Source: an uncultured Verrucomicrobia subdivision 3 bacterium
Lineage (GTDB): Bacteria > Verrucomicrobiota > Verrucomicrobiae > Limisphaerales > CAMLLE01
DNA length: 9,753 nucleotides
Direction: 5' to 3'
Assembly (NCBI GenBank): GCA_946480555.1
Contig: CAMLLE010000075.1
Coordinates: forward strand, 1-9,753
Made by a program: the position numbers and the translations under genes. The notes under the pieces were generated by a model. It was not told the DNA's origin. It ran no database searches and saw nothing but the letters and a program-made list of their open reading frames with translations. Positions 1 through 6,757 of the stretch are shown piece after piece. Within the stretch, counting starts at the first letter, position 1. Each line of letters starts with the position of its first letter.

Positions 1-780
1 CACGGAACCCGGTGGATACTTCCCGTCGGAACGGCCGAGATCCTTGGGATTGATCCCGGAATGTTCCACGTGGAACAAGTCGTCCTTCCAAAATGTGAAG
101 TAGGGAACGGGATCGTCACCGGGCTGAACGTCTGTTTTTGAGAAATCAATCGATCGCCGCAGCAGTCTTGGTGGCGTTCCGGTTTTGAGGCGCCCCAATT
201 CCAATCCGAGATCCTTCAGCGACCCAGACAATCCCATGGCGGCTGATTCACCGGCTCTGCCACCGGATTGTTGGTTCGAGCCAATGTGCATCAACCCGCG
301 GAGGAAAGTCCCGGTCGTGATAACGACGCATCGCCCGTGATACTGGACTTCGAGCGTGGTCTCAACCCCGTAAACCTGCCCGTCCTTGGCCAAGATCTTT
401 GAGGTCTGTCCCTGCTGGATCGTCAGGTTCGGGGCGCGTTCGCACACCCATTTCAGCCGGAACTGGTAGGCCTTCTTGTCGCACTGAGCGCGCGGAGCCC
501 ACACCGCCGGACCTTTTTTGGTGTTGAGCATGCGAAACTGGAGCCCGGTCATGTCCGTGGCTTTGCCCATTTCGCCGCCCAACGCGTCAATCTCACGGGT
601 CAGATGCCCCTTTGCCAGGCCTCCAATAGCGGGATTGCAGGACATCTGGCCAATCGTGTCGGCATTGATCGTCAGGAGCAGGGTCTGACAACCCATGCGG
701 GCCGCCGCCAGAGCGGCTTCAACTCCAGCGTGGCCCGCACCAACGACGATTACATCAAACTGTTTCGGATAAACGAACAT
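1..780 (-). CDS. mnmG: tRNA uridine-5-carboxymethylaminomethyl(34) synthesis enzyme MnmG (GidA), N-terminal 260 codons, cut by window edge
   Basis: I translated this by hand from the complement of 780 down to 1; the frame stays open to the edge. The protein starts [19 protein letters not shown]. It shows the FAD-binding Rossmann motif GxGxxG (G14, G16, G19), the family hallmark CNPAIGG at residues 48-54, and the conserved stretches LNTKKGPAVWAPRAQ and RLKTGTPPR. MnmG is a cytoplasmic flavoprotein. With the GTPase MnmE it installs the (carboxymethyl)aminomethyl group on wobble uridine 34 of certain tRNAs, using methylenetetrahydrofolate. The family is usually a little over 600 residues, so less than half is present. 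The ATG shares one base with the pgi stop codon (TGATG, 778-782), and AAGG sits 4 nt upstream. A perfect parS-like palindrome lies within codons 235-240. The residues around it (FTFWKDDLFHVEHSG) do not look like the most conserved parts of MnmG, so this stretch may be a tolerant loop. Confidence 0.97.
   Translation of the reverse strand, partial: MFVYPKQFDVIVVGAGHAGVEAALAAARMGCQTLLLTINADTIGQMSCNPAIGGLAKGHLTREIDALGGEMGKATDMTGLQFRMLNTKKGPAVWAPRAQCDKKAYQFRLKWVCERAPNLTIQQGQTSKILAKDGQVYGVETTLEVQYHGRCVVITTGTFLRGLMHIGSNQQSGGRAGESAAMGLSGSLKDLGLELGRLKTGTPPRLLRRSIDFSKTDVQPGDDPVPYFTFWKDDLFHVEHSGINPKDLGRSDGKYPPGSV
62..77. other. Putative chromosomal parS site (ParB-binding centromere-like palindrome) inside mnmG
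   Basis: The sequence is TGTTCCACGTGGAACA, a perfect 16-bp palindrome centred on CACGTG. It matches the consensus chromosomal parS (TGTTNCACGTGNAACA) at every defined position. From memory it is identical to the parS described in Pseudomonas and very close to those of Bacillus and Caulobacter. ParB binds parS as a CTP-dependent clamp, spreads on the DNA and directs ParA-driven origin segregation. In many bacteria parS sites cluster near oriC, and gidA/mnmG, gidB/rsmG, parA and parB are often neighbours there, so the context fits. The site is read as codons for L-F-H-V-E-H in MnmG, so it is embedded in coding sequence. No second copy was noticed in the window, and parA and parB are not in it. 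Confidence 0.85.
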
Positions 781-2363
781 CAGGCCTTACGATAGCTGGC
801 GGCGAACGTGTTCGCACCAGCCGACTTCAAGATTCCCGAACTCGGGTTGGCCGCGAGATGCTCCAAGATTTTGAAGATGGTTTCGGCATCATCAATGGCT
901 CCGGCTTTCTCAGCGATTTCAGATGCAGTCGCGGCTTGTCTGTTCATCACCTGAAGCACTTTCAGCTTCAATTCAATGACGGCAGACGCTGCCTTCTTTC
1001 CAGCTTCAACGCCCGGTTGATGGTAGGCGTTCACATTGATCAACGTGGCGTAAAATCCGACTGCACGTTCGAAGAGCGCGATGAGAACACCCACGCTGAA
1101 TGCGGAAACTTCATTGATGGTAAGCGTTAGCGACTCGCGACCGTTTTCGAAGAGTGCCTGGCGGGTTCCCAAATAGAAGCCTGACAAGTAATCGCCCGAC
1201 GTGACGTTCGGTTCGACTTCCAAGTTTGCAGAAGAGCGATCCTTCAACACTTCAATGAAGACCGCGAAAAAATTGTTCAAACCATCCCGAAGTTGTTGAA
1301 TGTAAGCGTGTTGATCGGTTGAACCTTTGTTGCCGTAAACGGCGATTCCCTGATTGACCAGTTTGCCATCGACGTCCTTCTCCTTGCCGATGGATTCCAT
1401 GATCAGCTGTTGGAGATATTTCGAGAACAGCTCCAAGCGATCCTTGTAAGGCAATACTACCATGGCTTTTGTGCCCACGCCTTTGCCCGCGGAATACCAC
1501 ATCAAGGCCAGTTGCGCGGCAGGATTCTGCTGAACATTGGCGATGCGAGTCTGTTCATCGCAGGCTTTGGCGCCCGCGATTAGGCCACGAATGTCGAATC
1601 CTTGGAGCGCCGCCGGAAGCAGACCGACCGCGGAGAGTTCGCTCGTCCGACCGCCGACCCAATCCCACATCGGGAAACGCTTCAGCCAGGCATTCTGAGC
1701 CGCGAATTTGTCGAGCTCGCTCCCAACTTGTGTTACGGCAACGGCTTGAGCGGCGAACTTCAATCCGGCTCGGTCGTACGCAGCTTTGGCTTCAAGCATG
1801 CCGTTGCGTGTTTCCTTGGTTCCGCCTGACTTCGAAATCACGACCACCAACGTGCGACCCAGCTCGCTCCCGATCGCACCGATCACTCGATCCATACCGT
1901 CGGGATCCGTGTTATCGAAGGTCCAGAGCCGGAGCTTATCGTTACCGGGTTGGCTGAGCGCATTGGAAACGAACTGCGGGCCCAATGCTGACCCGCCGAT
2001 GCCGACCAAGAGGAGGTTCGTGAAACTTCCGCCAGGTCCCTTAACCTTTCCGGAATGAACTTCAGCCGCGAACGATTCGATTGCCGCCAAGGTTTGCTCA
2101 ATCTCACTTTTGATCTCGGTGTTAGGCGCGAGCGCTGGATTTCGCAGCCAATAATGACCGACCATTCGCTTTTCATCCGGGTTTGCGATGGTGCCCTTCT
2201 CCAATTCAGCCATGGCCGCAAAGGCCTTTTGGATGCGGGGCTCCATTAAGGAGAAAAAATCATCGTCGAAATGCATGCGGCTGAGATCGACGGCGAGACC
2301 GAGTTTGGGGAACTCGGAGTAAAACTGTTGAAAGCGTTTCCAGAGTTGCTGCTTCGAATTCAT
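780..2363 (-). CDS. pgi: Glucose-6-phosphate isomerase
   Basis: This 527-residue enzyme interconverts glucose 6-phosphate and fructose 6-phosphate in glycolysis and gluconeogenesis, in the cytoplasm. The SIS-fold phosphosugar-binding signatures are visible: GIGGSALG at 121-128 and SKSGGTKET at 177-185. [11 protein letters not shown] at 237-247 corresponds to the family signature GGR[FY]S, with T in place of the aromatic residue. Likely catalytic residues are R239, E323 (in QLIMESIGK), H352 (in GSTDQHAY) and K456 (in [10 protein letters not shown]). The C-terminal 60 or so residues form a helical, winged-helix-like extension ([22 protein letters not shown]) that I recall from cyanobacterial-type isomerases. 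The length also matches that type rather than the roughly 550-residue E. coli type. The ATG start has no clear Shine-Dalgarno upstream. The stop overlaps the mnmG start by one base, so the two genes are probably co-transcribed and translationally coupled. Confidence 0.97.
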   Translation of the reverse strand: MNSKQQLWKRFQQFYSEFPKLGLAVDLSRMHFDDDFFSLMEPRIQKAFAAMAELEKGTIANPDEKRMVGHYWLRNPALAPNTEIKSEIEQTLAAIESFAAEVHSGKVKGPGGSFTNLLLVGIGGSALGPQFVSNALSQPGNDKLRLWTFDNTDPDGMDRVIGAIGSELGRTLVVVISKSGGTKETRNGMLEAKAAYDRAGLKFAAQAVAVTQVGSELDKFAAQNAWLKRFPMWDWVGGRTSELSAVGLLPAALQGFDIRGLIAGAKACDEQTRIANVQQNPAAQLALMWYSAGKGVGTKAMVVLPYKDRLELFSKYLQQLIMESIGKEKDVDGKLVNQGIAVYGNKGSTDQHAYIQQLRDGLNNFFAVFIEVLKDRSSANLEVEPNVTSGDYLSGFYLGTRQALFENGRESLTLTINEVSAFSVGVLIALFERAVGFYATLINVNAYHQPGVEAGKKAASAVIELKLKVLQVMNRQAATASEIAEKAGAIDDAETIFKILEHLAANPSSGILKSAGANTFAASYRKA

Positions 2364-2458
2364 AAATAAGACGTCAGGCTATCACAAAAAAGACGCCGGA
2401 TAAAATCAGGAAGCCGCTCAAATGGAAAGCGGGAAGCACGCGGGGCGAAGCGGGCGAA

Positions 2459-2529
2459 CATTCATCTTTCAACATCCAACGCCGAAGCCGAACCGAGCGC
2501 TTCGAAGGTTCGAAGTTGAAGGATGAGTG
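2459..2529. repeat. Nested imperfect inverted repeat between the GAF kinase gene and pgi
   Basis: The outer arms are CATTCATCTTTCAAC (2459-2473) and GTTGAAGGATGAGTG (2515-2529). They are complementary at 13 of 15 positions, and both mismatches are G-T type. Inside, CTTCGAA-GG-TTCGAAG (2500-2515) is a perfect 7-bp inverted repeat. The element lies between the kinase stop (2608) and the pgi start (2363). It has no clear T-tract and so is not a typical intrinsic terminator. It could be a dispersed REP-like or MITE-like repeat, or a structured element in the pgi leader. The rest of the 2364-2607 gap shows no gene. Confidence 0.55.
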
Positions 2530-2607
2530 TTGAACGCTCCGGAGCCTGCCGAGAAAAAACTGCAGCTGAACCTCAGAGACTCAAACGCCTTGGAGACGGG
2601 CTTTCGA

Positions 2608-4344
2608 TCAAGCCGTCACGGGTTGAAGCGGCAATTCCACACTGATCGTGGTGCCTTTGCCGGGCTGCGATTTCAATCGCAGCTTGCCGTGGTGCCCTTC
2701 AACGATCCGATGAACAATGGCGAGTCCCAATCCGGTACCGGACCGTTTCGTTGTGCTAAGCAACGAAGTGAAGGCCCGTTGCTGTTGCTCTTCGGTCATG
2801 CCTTCGCCGGTGTCTGCGAAATCGACCGCCACGTGTGAATCTTCGGGACGCTCCCCGGCTGCCATGCGCGTCGAGATCGTGAGCATGCCACCGCGCGGCA
2901 TCGCTTCCGCCGCGTTGAGGATCAAATTGAGAAACACCTGTTCCAGCTGTGTGGCATCTCCGAGAATCGGAGGGAGCTCCGGTTCCAGCTTCGTCGTCCA
3001 GCGAACGTTTTGGTTCTTCAATTTGTGACGCACGAGCAAGCCGAGCTCTTCGACCAGGCTGTTCAAATTCACCGAAGCGAGCCGGGGCTCCGCCGTGCGC
3101 GCGAAGTCCAGGATTTGTTCCACGATCTTGTTCAGGTGATCCATCTTTTCCCCGATGATGCGCGCGTCCTTGCTGCGCGGATCCTTCGCCTCAAAGTTCA
3201 AGTTGAGCGAGTGATACAACATCTTCATTACCGTGAGTGGATTCCGGATCTCGTGCGCCACTTCCGCTGCGAGCAATCCCAACGCGGACAGCTTTTCGTT
3301 CTGACGCAGCTGTTCCTCGACATCGACAATGCGCTCATAAAGCCGCGCCTTTTCAATGGCTATCGCCGAAAGCTCTGCCAGCGCGGAGAGAATCCGGATC
3401 TCCTCGTTGGAGAAATTGTAAGGTTTGCCGGTGTAAACACTGAGTGTGCCGATTGCTTCGCCGCCGAACAGCAGTGGAACGCTCAGTAGTGAAACGAGAC
3501 CTTCGCGGCGCGCGATCTCCACCCGCTGATAACGCGACGACGTTTGAACATTCGCGACCTGCATCGGTTTCTTGCGCCGCACCACCACGCCGAGCAGGCT
3601 TTCCTGCACGCTCAACCGGGGTTTTCCAAGATACGCTTCGCCTGCTCCGGAACTCGCGCGCAAATCCAGCCATTCATGCCGCTCATCCATCATCATCAGC
3701 GAACACATTTTTGCCTGCATCAACTCGCGCGCTTCGCGTGTGACCACTTCCAACGCGTCGTCCAGATTCAACGTTGAATTGATCGTGCGGCTGACATTGA
3801 TCAACGCTTCAAACAATCCGGCCTTCAAACGCAGCTGTTCATAGAGCCAGGTGTTCTGAATGACGCGCGCCGCCTGGATGGCCAGCGCCTGAAGAAGTTC
3901 CTGGTCCTCATCCGTGAACGCATCTTCGCGATCGGAATCCACATTCAGAACGCCGCGAATTTCACCGTTCACTTCGAGTGGAACGGCGAGTTCCGATTGC
4001 ACATGCAGACGCACGGCGATGTAACGGGGATCCTTTGAAACATCGGCAATACGCGCGGGTTTTCCGCTGCGCGCCACCCAGCCCGTGATGCCTTCCCCGA
4101 CACGCAGCTTCAACGACGCGGCGTTTCGCGGCAGGCCTTGCGACGCCTGGATTTCGAGAAAGCCGCTGGTGGGATTGACCAGCACCACTGAGCCGCTCGA
4201 GGCATTCATGAGCCGCACCGCCTCGTTCGTGATCAGCTGCAACGCTTCCTGCGGATCGAGGGTGGAGTGGATGACGTTGCCGACATTGAAGAGAAGATTG
4301 AGCCGGTCGTAACGCGCCTGCAGTGCTTTCAGTGGATCGCTCAC
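2608..4344 (-). CDS. Soluble sensor histidine kinase with two GAF domains
   Basis: This 578-residue protein has no signal peptide or membrane segment, so it is probably cytoplasmic. Two GAF domains occupy about residues 27-165 and 188-335; each carries typical features (for example GEGITGWVARSGKP and SVPLLFGGEAIGTLSVY). A HisKA dimerisation domain follows, with H-box AHEIRNPL and phospho-acceptor H364. The HATPase_c domain has an N-box (NLILNAAEAM, about 473-482), G1 box DTGEGM (511-516) and G2 box GTGLGLA (536-542), so all ATP-binding elements look intact. The GAF ligand cannot be told from sequence. The start is GTG (4342-4344) in MSDPLKALQARYDRL; no Shine-Dalgarno is evident. No response regulator gene is adjacent, so the partner is elsewhere; the H-box resembles that of NtrB-like kinases. 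It lies 69 bp downstream of the LptG-like gene on the same strand, with a weak terminator candidate between them. Confidence 0.93.
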   Translation of the reverse strand: MSDPLKALQARYDRLNLLFNVGNVIHSTLDPQEALQLITNEAVRLMNASSGSVVLVNPTSGFLEIQASQGLPRNAASLKLRVGEGITGWVARSGKPARIADVSKDPRYIAVRLHVQSELAVPLEVNGEIRGVLNVDSDREDAFTDEDQELLQALAIQAARVIQNTWLYEQLRLKAGLFEALINVSRTINSTLNLDDALEVVTREARELMQAKMCSLMMMDERHEWLDLRASSGAGEAYLGKPRLSVQESLLGVVVRRKKPMQVANVQTSSRYQRVEIARREGLVSLLSVPLLFGGEAIGTLSVYTGKPYNFSNEEIRILSALAELSAIAIEKARLYERIVDVEEQLRQNEKLSALGLLAAEVAHEIRNPLTVMKMLYHSLNLNFEAKDPRSKDARIIGEKMDHLNKIVEQILDFARTAEPRLASVNLNSLVEELGLLVRHKLKNQNVRWTTKLEPELPPILGDATQLEQVFLNLILNAAEAMPRGGMLTISTRMAAGERPEDSHVAVDFADTGEGMTEEQQQRAFTSLLSTTKRSGTGLGLAIVHRIVEGHHGKLRLKSQPGKGTTISVELPLQPVTA

Positions 4345-4380
4345 GGGCAGAAGTGTTCAGCGCACCGGCGCGACTGTCAG

Positions 4381-4413
4381 GTAAAAAAGAAATTTCCGCG
4401 CAGTAGCGGCGGA
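4381..4413 (-). terminator. Weak candidate intrinsic terminator after the lptG-like gene
   Basis: Read on the minus strand directly after the lptG-like stop codon, TCCGC and GCGGA (4409-4413 and 4395-4399 on plus coordinates) form a 5-bp stem with a 9-nt loop. A T-rich run containing six consecutive T residues (4383-4388) follows. The stem is short and the T-tract starts a few bases after it, so termination may be only partial and the downstream kinase could be read through. Confidence 0.35.
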
Positions 4414-5535
4414 TCATCGTGTTCGGGCGAGCAGCCAGATTCCGGTCGCAGCCGCCAGCAGGTTTGGAAGCCACGCGCCAAGCCATGCCGGGATGCGTCC
4501 TGTTTCCGCAACGGCAAATCCAATCTGTTGGGAAATGTAGTAAGCGAAGAAAATCACAATGCTCGATGCCACGCCGACGAAAACGTTCCGCCGTCCTGAT
4601 GCCGCTGCAAACGGAAGCGCGAGCAAAACGATCACGAAGCACGTCACCGGTGCCGCAATGCGGCCATGCAGTTTGGTGTGGAGCCACGCCTGAATGGCTG
4701 GTTCAGGATTCGGATGGAGCCGCAGATAATCGCGAATTGCCTGCAACGGAATATCCGCCTGACGCGCACCCAGCTTGTCGCCGAGCTTCTCGCTGACGCT
4801 GATCTCGCTGCGGATGACCTCGGGTGTTTCTGAAATCACCGGCAAGGTGAGCTGATTCGTCAATGACTTGACCGAAACGGCATCCGGTCCGACCGCCCGT
4901 CGCATTTCGGTGACATTTTCCAGCTGCCATACGCCGTTCGTGAACCGGCCGCGGTCGGCGAAGATGGAACGCGTGGTGCCATCGGAAAGCCGCCATTCCA
5001 ACGCCACCCCGCGCATCGTGCCGGTTGGCCGATGGTACCAGCCGATATGCCACGTGCGGCCTTCCCGTGCATTGCTGAAGACGAAGTTTTTCCGGATTTG
5101 CCGGTTCTTCCCGGTTTCCTCTTTCGCGTGCTGGTTCTTGATCGCAACGGCGATCTCAGCGGCGTCCGGGGCAATCCATTCGTTGATGAAGAACAACGTG
5201 CCCGCGCAAAGGGTCGCGATGGCGAAGTAAGGCATCCCAATGCGCCAGAGGCTGATTCCCGCCGCCCGCATGGCAGTGATCTCGTTGTGGCGCGCGTGAT
5301 TTGTCAGCGCATAAAGCAGCGCGAGCAACAGCGAGACGGGCAGGACGATCGTCATGAACTCGGGCAGCCGATACAGGTAAAACTGCGCCACCTCCAAGCC
5401 CTTCAATCGCTTTTCCTGAAGGCTGTTCAACTGGCTGACGAGATCGCCCGCGACGAGCAAAATCAGGAACGCGCAGAAGCAGAACGCCAGGGCAACGAGG
5501 CATTCACGCAGAAGATAGCGGGCCAGCAAACGCAC
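4414..5535 (-). CDS. lptG: LptF/LptG-family lipopolysaccharide export permease, LptG-like
   Basis: This 373-residue inner-membrane protein belongs to the YjgP/YjgQ family. These proteins form the transmembrane part of the LptB2FG ABC transporter, which extracts lipopolysaccharide from the inner membrane and passes it to the LptC-LptA bridge. The architecture is typical: three N-terminal membrane segments (about 12-30, 60-78 and 101-118), a periplasmic beta-jellyroll region (about 130-280), and three C-terminal segments (about 297-310, 315-333 and 350-370). Conserved family stretches are NEITAMRAAGIS (84-95), the segment before TM4 (KLHGRIAAPV) and the C-terminal pattern ending GIWLLARTR. FINEWIAPDA after TM3 and the tail resemble LptG more than LptF. 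The start is GTG (5533-5535), chosen because the N-terminal RYLLRECL stretch aligns with the family start. No lptF, lptB, lptC or lptA lies next to it. Confidence 0.88.
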   Translation of the reverse strand: MRLLARYLLRECLVALAFCFCAFLILLVAGDLVSQLNSLQEKRLKGLEVAQFYLYRLPEFMTIVLPVSLLLALLYALTNHARHNEITAMRAAGISLWRIGMPYFAIATLCAGTLFFINEWIAPDAAEIAVAIKNQHAKEETGKNRQIRKNFVFSNAREGRTWHIGWYHRPTGTMRGVALEWRLSDGTTRSIFADRGRFTNGVWQLENVTEMRRAVGPDAVSVKSLTNQLTLPVISETPEVIRSEISVSEKLGDKLGARQADIPLQAIRDYLRLHPNPEPAIQAWLHTKLHGRIAAPVTCFVIVLLALPFAAASGRRNVFVGVASSIVIFFAYYISQQIGFAVAETGRIPAWLGAWLPNLLAAATGIWLLARTR

Positions 5536-5629
5536 GGGCCGCAGGCTAGAAGCGGGCTATCGGAGCCGCAAGCTTTACGGTGGCAAGGGAGCGTAGGGAG
5601 GAGCTAACCGAGTTCCCGTTTATCCGGTG

Positions 5630-5746
5630 AAGTTCCGAATCCCAAGTTCCAAGTTCCAAAGAAGATTCAAACTCCACGCATCAATGGGAGCGATTTTGGG
5701 AATTGATTCCTGGAAGTTCTTGGAATCCGGAGCTGGAGTTTGGAAT
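5630..5746. repeat. Degenerate repeat cluster in the divergent intergenic region
   Basis: Three copies of AAGTTCC occur at 5630-5636, 5644-5650 and 5651-5657. ATTCAAACTCCA (5665-5676) faces TGGAGTTTGGAAT (5734-5746), an inverted pair differing by one inserted base. The stretch between them carries further TGGAA/TTCC words in the opposite sense (for example around 5710-5728). Low-complexity elements of this style are common between genes in Verrucomicrobiota, as I recall. The region lies between divergent genes (lptG-like leftward, nif3-like rightward) and must hold both promoters. I could not pick out convincing -35/-10 pairs. No ORF is credible here. Confidence 0.45.
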
Positions 5747-5752
5747 TTGAAC

Positions 5753-5776
5753 AGGGACTCGTTGTAACTCGTCCCT
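5753..5776. repeat. Short inverted repeat upstream of the nif3-like gene
   Basis: AGGGAC (5753-5758) and GTCCCT (5771-5776) are perfect 6-bp arms. Inside them, after two mismatched positions on each side, GTT and AAC pair across a 2-nt centre. The same segment also holds ACTCGT twice (5757-5762 and 5767-5772), 10 bp apart. It ends 37 bp before the first ATG of the nif3-like gene. It could be an operator, a leader hairpin or part of the neighbouring dispersed repeat; the sequence does not decide between these. Confidence 0.4.
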
Positions 5777-5813
5777 CCGAAGCTGTGGGCACTCGGAGCT
5801 TGCGCGCGCGGCG

Positions 5814-6596
5814 ATGTCTGTTTTCATCGCACGCATGAGCGACGCCTCCCTGGAAAAGCTGGTGCATTATTGTGATCGCATTCTGCGCACGGCGGAAATC
5901 GGCGATTACGACGGCGCAGCGAATGGATTGCAGGTGCAGAATTCTGGGCGCGTCTCGCGCATTGCCGCCGCCGTGGATGGCAGCCTTGCCACGGTGCGGA
6001 TGGCGCTGAACGCCAAAGCGGATTTGCTGATTGTCCATCACGGCCTGTTCTGGGGTCCCTCGCATCCGTGGACCGGAAAACGTTATGAGCTGATTCGGCT
6101 TTTGATGCAGAACGACGTCGCAGTTTACAGCTCGCACCTGCCGCTGGATTTGCATCCGAAGTTGGGAAACAACGCACAACTCGCGAGGGCGCTCGGCTTC
6201 CGGACCGTGAAGCCATTCTTCCCGAGCCACGGTCAGGACATCGGCCTTCTCGCCACGGCAAAACTGAATCGGGAGATATTGGAACAGCGGCTAGCGAAGG
6301 CGGTTGGCAGCCAGCCGTTGGTCATTCCTGCCGGCCCGGAAATGTGCCGGCGCATCGGGATTGTCACCGGCGGCGCGGGCGGCGATCTGGCAAAAGCGGC
6401 CAAGGCCGGCATCGACACATTCATCACCGGCGAGGGACCGCATTGGACTTACGCCCTCGCTGAGGAACTCGGCGTGAACGTTTTCTACGCCGGTCATTAC
6501 GCCACGGAGACCTTCGGTGTCAAAGCGCTGGCCGGGGAGCTTTCGCGAAAGTTCAAGCTGCCTTGGGCATTTCTGGATCATCCGACGGGATTGTGA
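5814..6596 (+). CDS. NIF3/YbgI (DUF34) family dinuclear-metal protein
   Basis: This 260-residue protein is of the NIF3-like family, often annotated as GTP cyclohydrolase 1 type 2 homologue. The family forms toroidal hexamers with a dinuclear metal centre, and its cellular role is still poorly defined. Metal-ligand positions equivalent to those of E. coli YbgI are present: H75 and H76 (IVHHGLFWG), D112 (SSHLPLDLH), and H228 with E232 (AGHYATE). The conserved N-terminal NGLQV (38-42) and the central SHLPLDLHPKLGNN stretch also fit, as does ITGEGPHW near the C-terminus. The length matches the short bacterial form without the central insert seen in YqfO-type proteins. The start may be ATG 5814 or ATG 5835; the second gives MSDASLEKL, closer to where the family usually begins. 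Neither has a well-placed Shine-Dalgarno. It is divergent from lptG and convergent with the response regulator gene. Confidence 0.93.
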   Translation: MSVFIARMSDASLEKLVHYCDRILRTAEIGDYDGAANGLQVQNSGRVSRIAAAVDGSLATVRMALNAKADLLIVHHGLFWGPSHPWTGKRYELIRLLMQNDVAVYSSHLPLDLHPKLGNNAQLARALGFRTVKPFFPSHGQDIGLLATAKLNREILEQRLAKAVGSQPLVIPAGPEMCRRIGIVTGGAGGDLAKAAKAGIDTFITGEGPHWTYALAEELGVNVFYAGHYATETFGVKALAGELSRKFKLPWAFLDHPTGL

Positions 6597-6607
6597 AGCG
6601 AACGGGC

Positions 6608-6628
6608 GGACGGCTGCTGGGAGCGTCC
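6608..6628 (+). terminator. Candidate hairpin just after the nif3-like gene
   Basis: GGAC-G-GCT and AGC-GTCC can pair as a 7-bp stem with one bulged G and a 6-nt loop (GCTGGG), starting 11 bp after the stop codon. Only TTGAAAAG follows, not a real T-tract, so this is at best a weak or Rho-assisted terminator. Confidence 0.3.
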
Positions 6629-6650
6629 TTGAAAAGTCATTCCCGGAAAG

Positions 6651-6708
6651 CCCTCCCCATCCCGCTCCCATCCAATGGACGAGGGTGGCCGAAGGCCGGG
6701 TGAGGGTT
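6651..6708. repeat. Imperfect pyrimidine/purine inverted element in a convergent intergenic region
   Basis: A C-rich left part (CCCTCCCCATCCCGCTCCC from 6651) faces a G-rich right part ending in GGGTGAGGG (6698-6706). The right part contains a small perfect hairpin, GGCC-GAA-GGCC (6687-6697). Elements of the form 'ccctcaccc ... gaaggccgggtgaggg' are, from memory, a common dispersed intergenic repeat in Verrucomicrobiota and related genomes. It lies between two convergent genes and could also act as a bidirectional transcription barrier. The remainder of 6597-6757 shows nothing recognisable. Confidence 0.4.
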
Positions 6709-6757
6709 CTTAACATCGCAGACAATCGCAATTTGCCTTCGCGCGCCCGTTTTGGCG

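Noticed and set aside
604..795. Small plus-strand frame across the mnmG/pgi junction
   Set aside because: Antisense to the start of MnmG, where the FAD-binding motif is read clearly on the minus strand.
3962..4687. Minus-strand open frame of 241 codons overlapping both the GAF kinase and the LptG-like gene
   Set aside because: It overlaps two genes with clear family features in another frame. The translation is low-complexity and rich in R, A and S, typical of a shadow frame.
5032..5607. Plus-strand open frame of 191 codons opposite the LptG-like gene
   Set aside because: Antisense to a conserved membrane-protein gene. Its composition, rich in Q, R and E, is what the complement of a membrane-protein gene gives.
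5614..5628. TTATCC words (here, and near 8149 and 2396 on either strand) considered as DnaA boxes because of the nearby parS
   Set aside because: None matches TTATCCACA well and they do not cluster, so no origin is claimed within the window.
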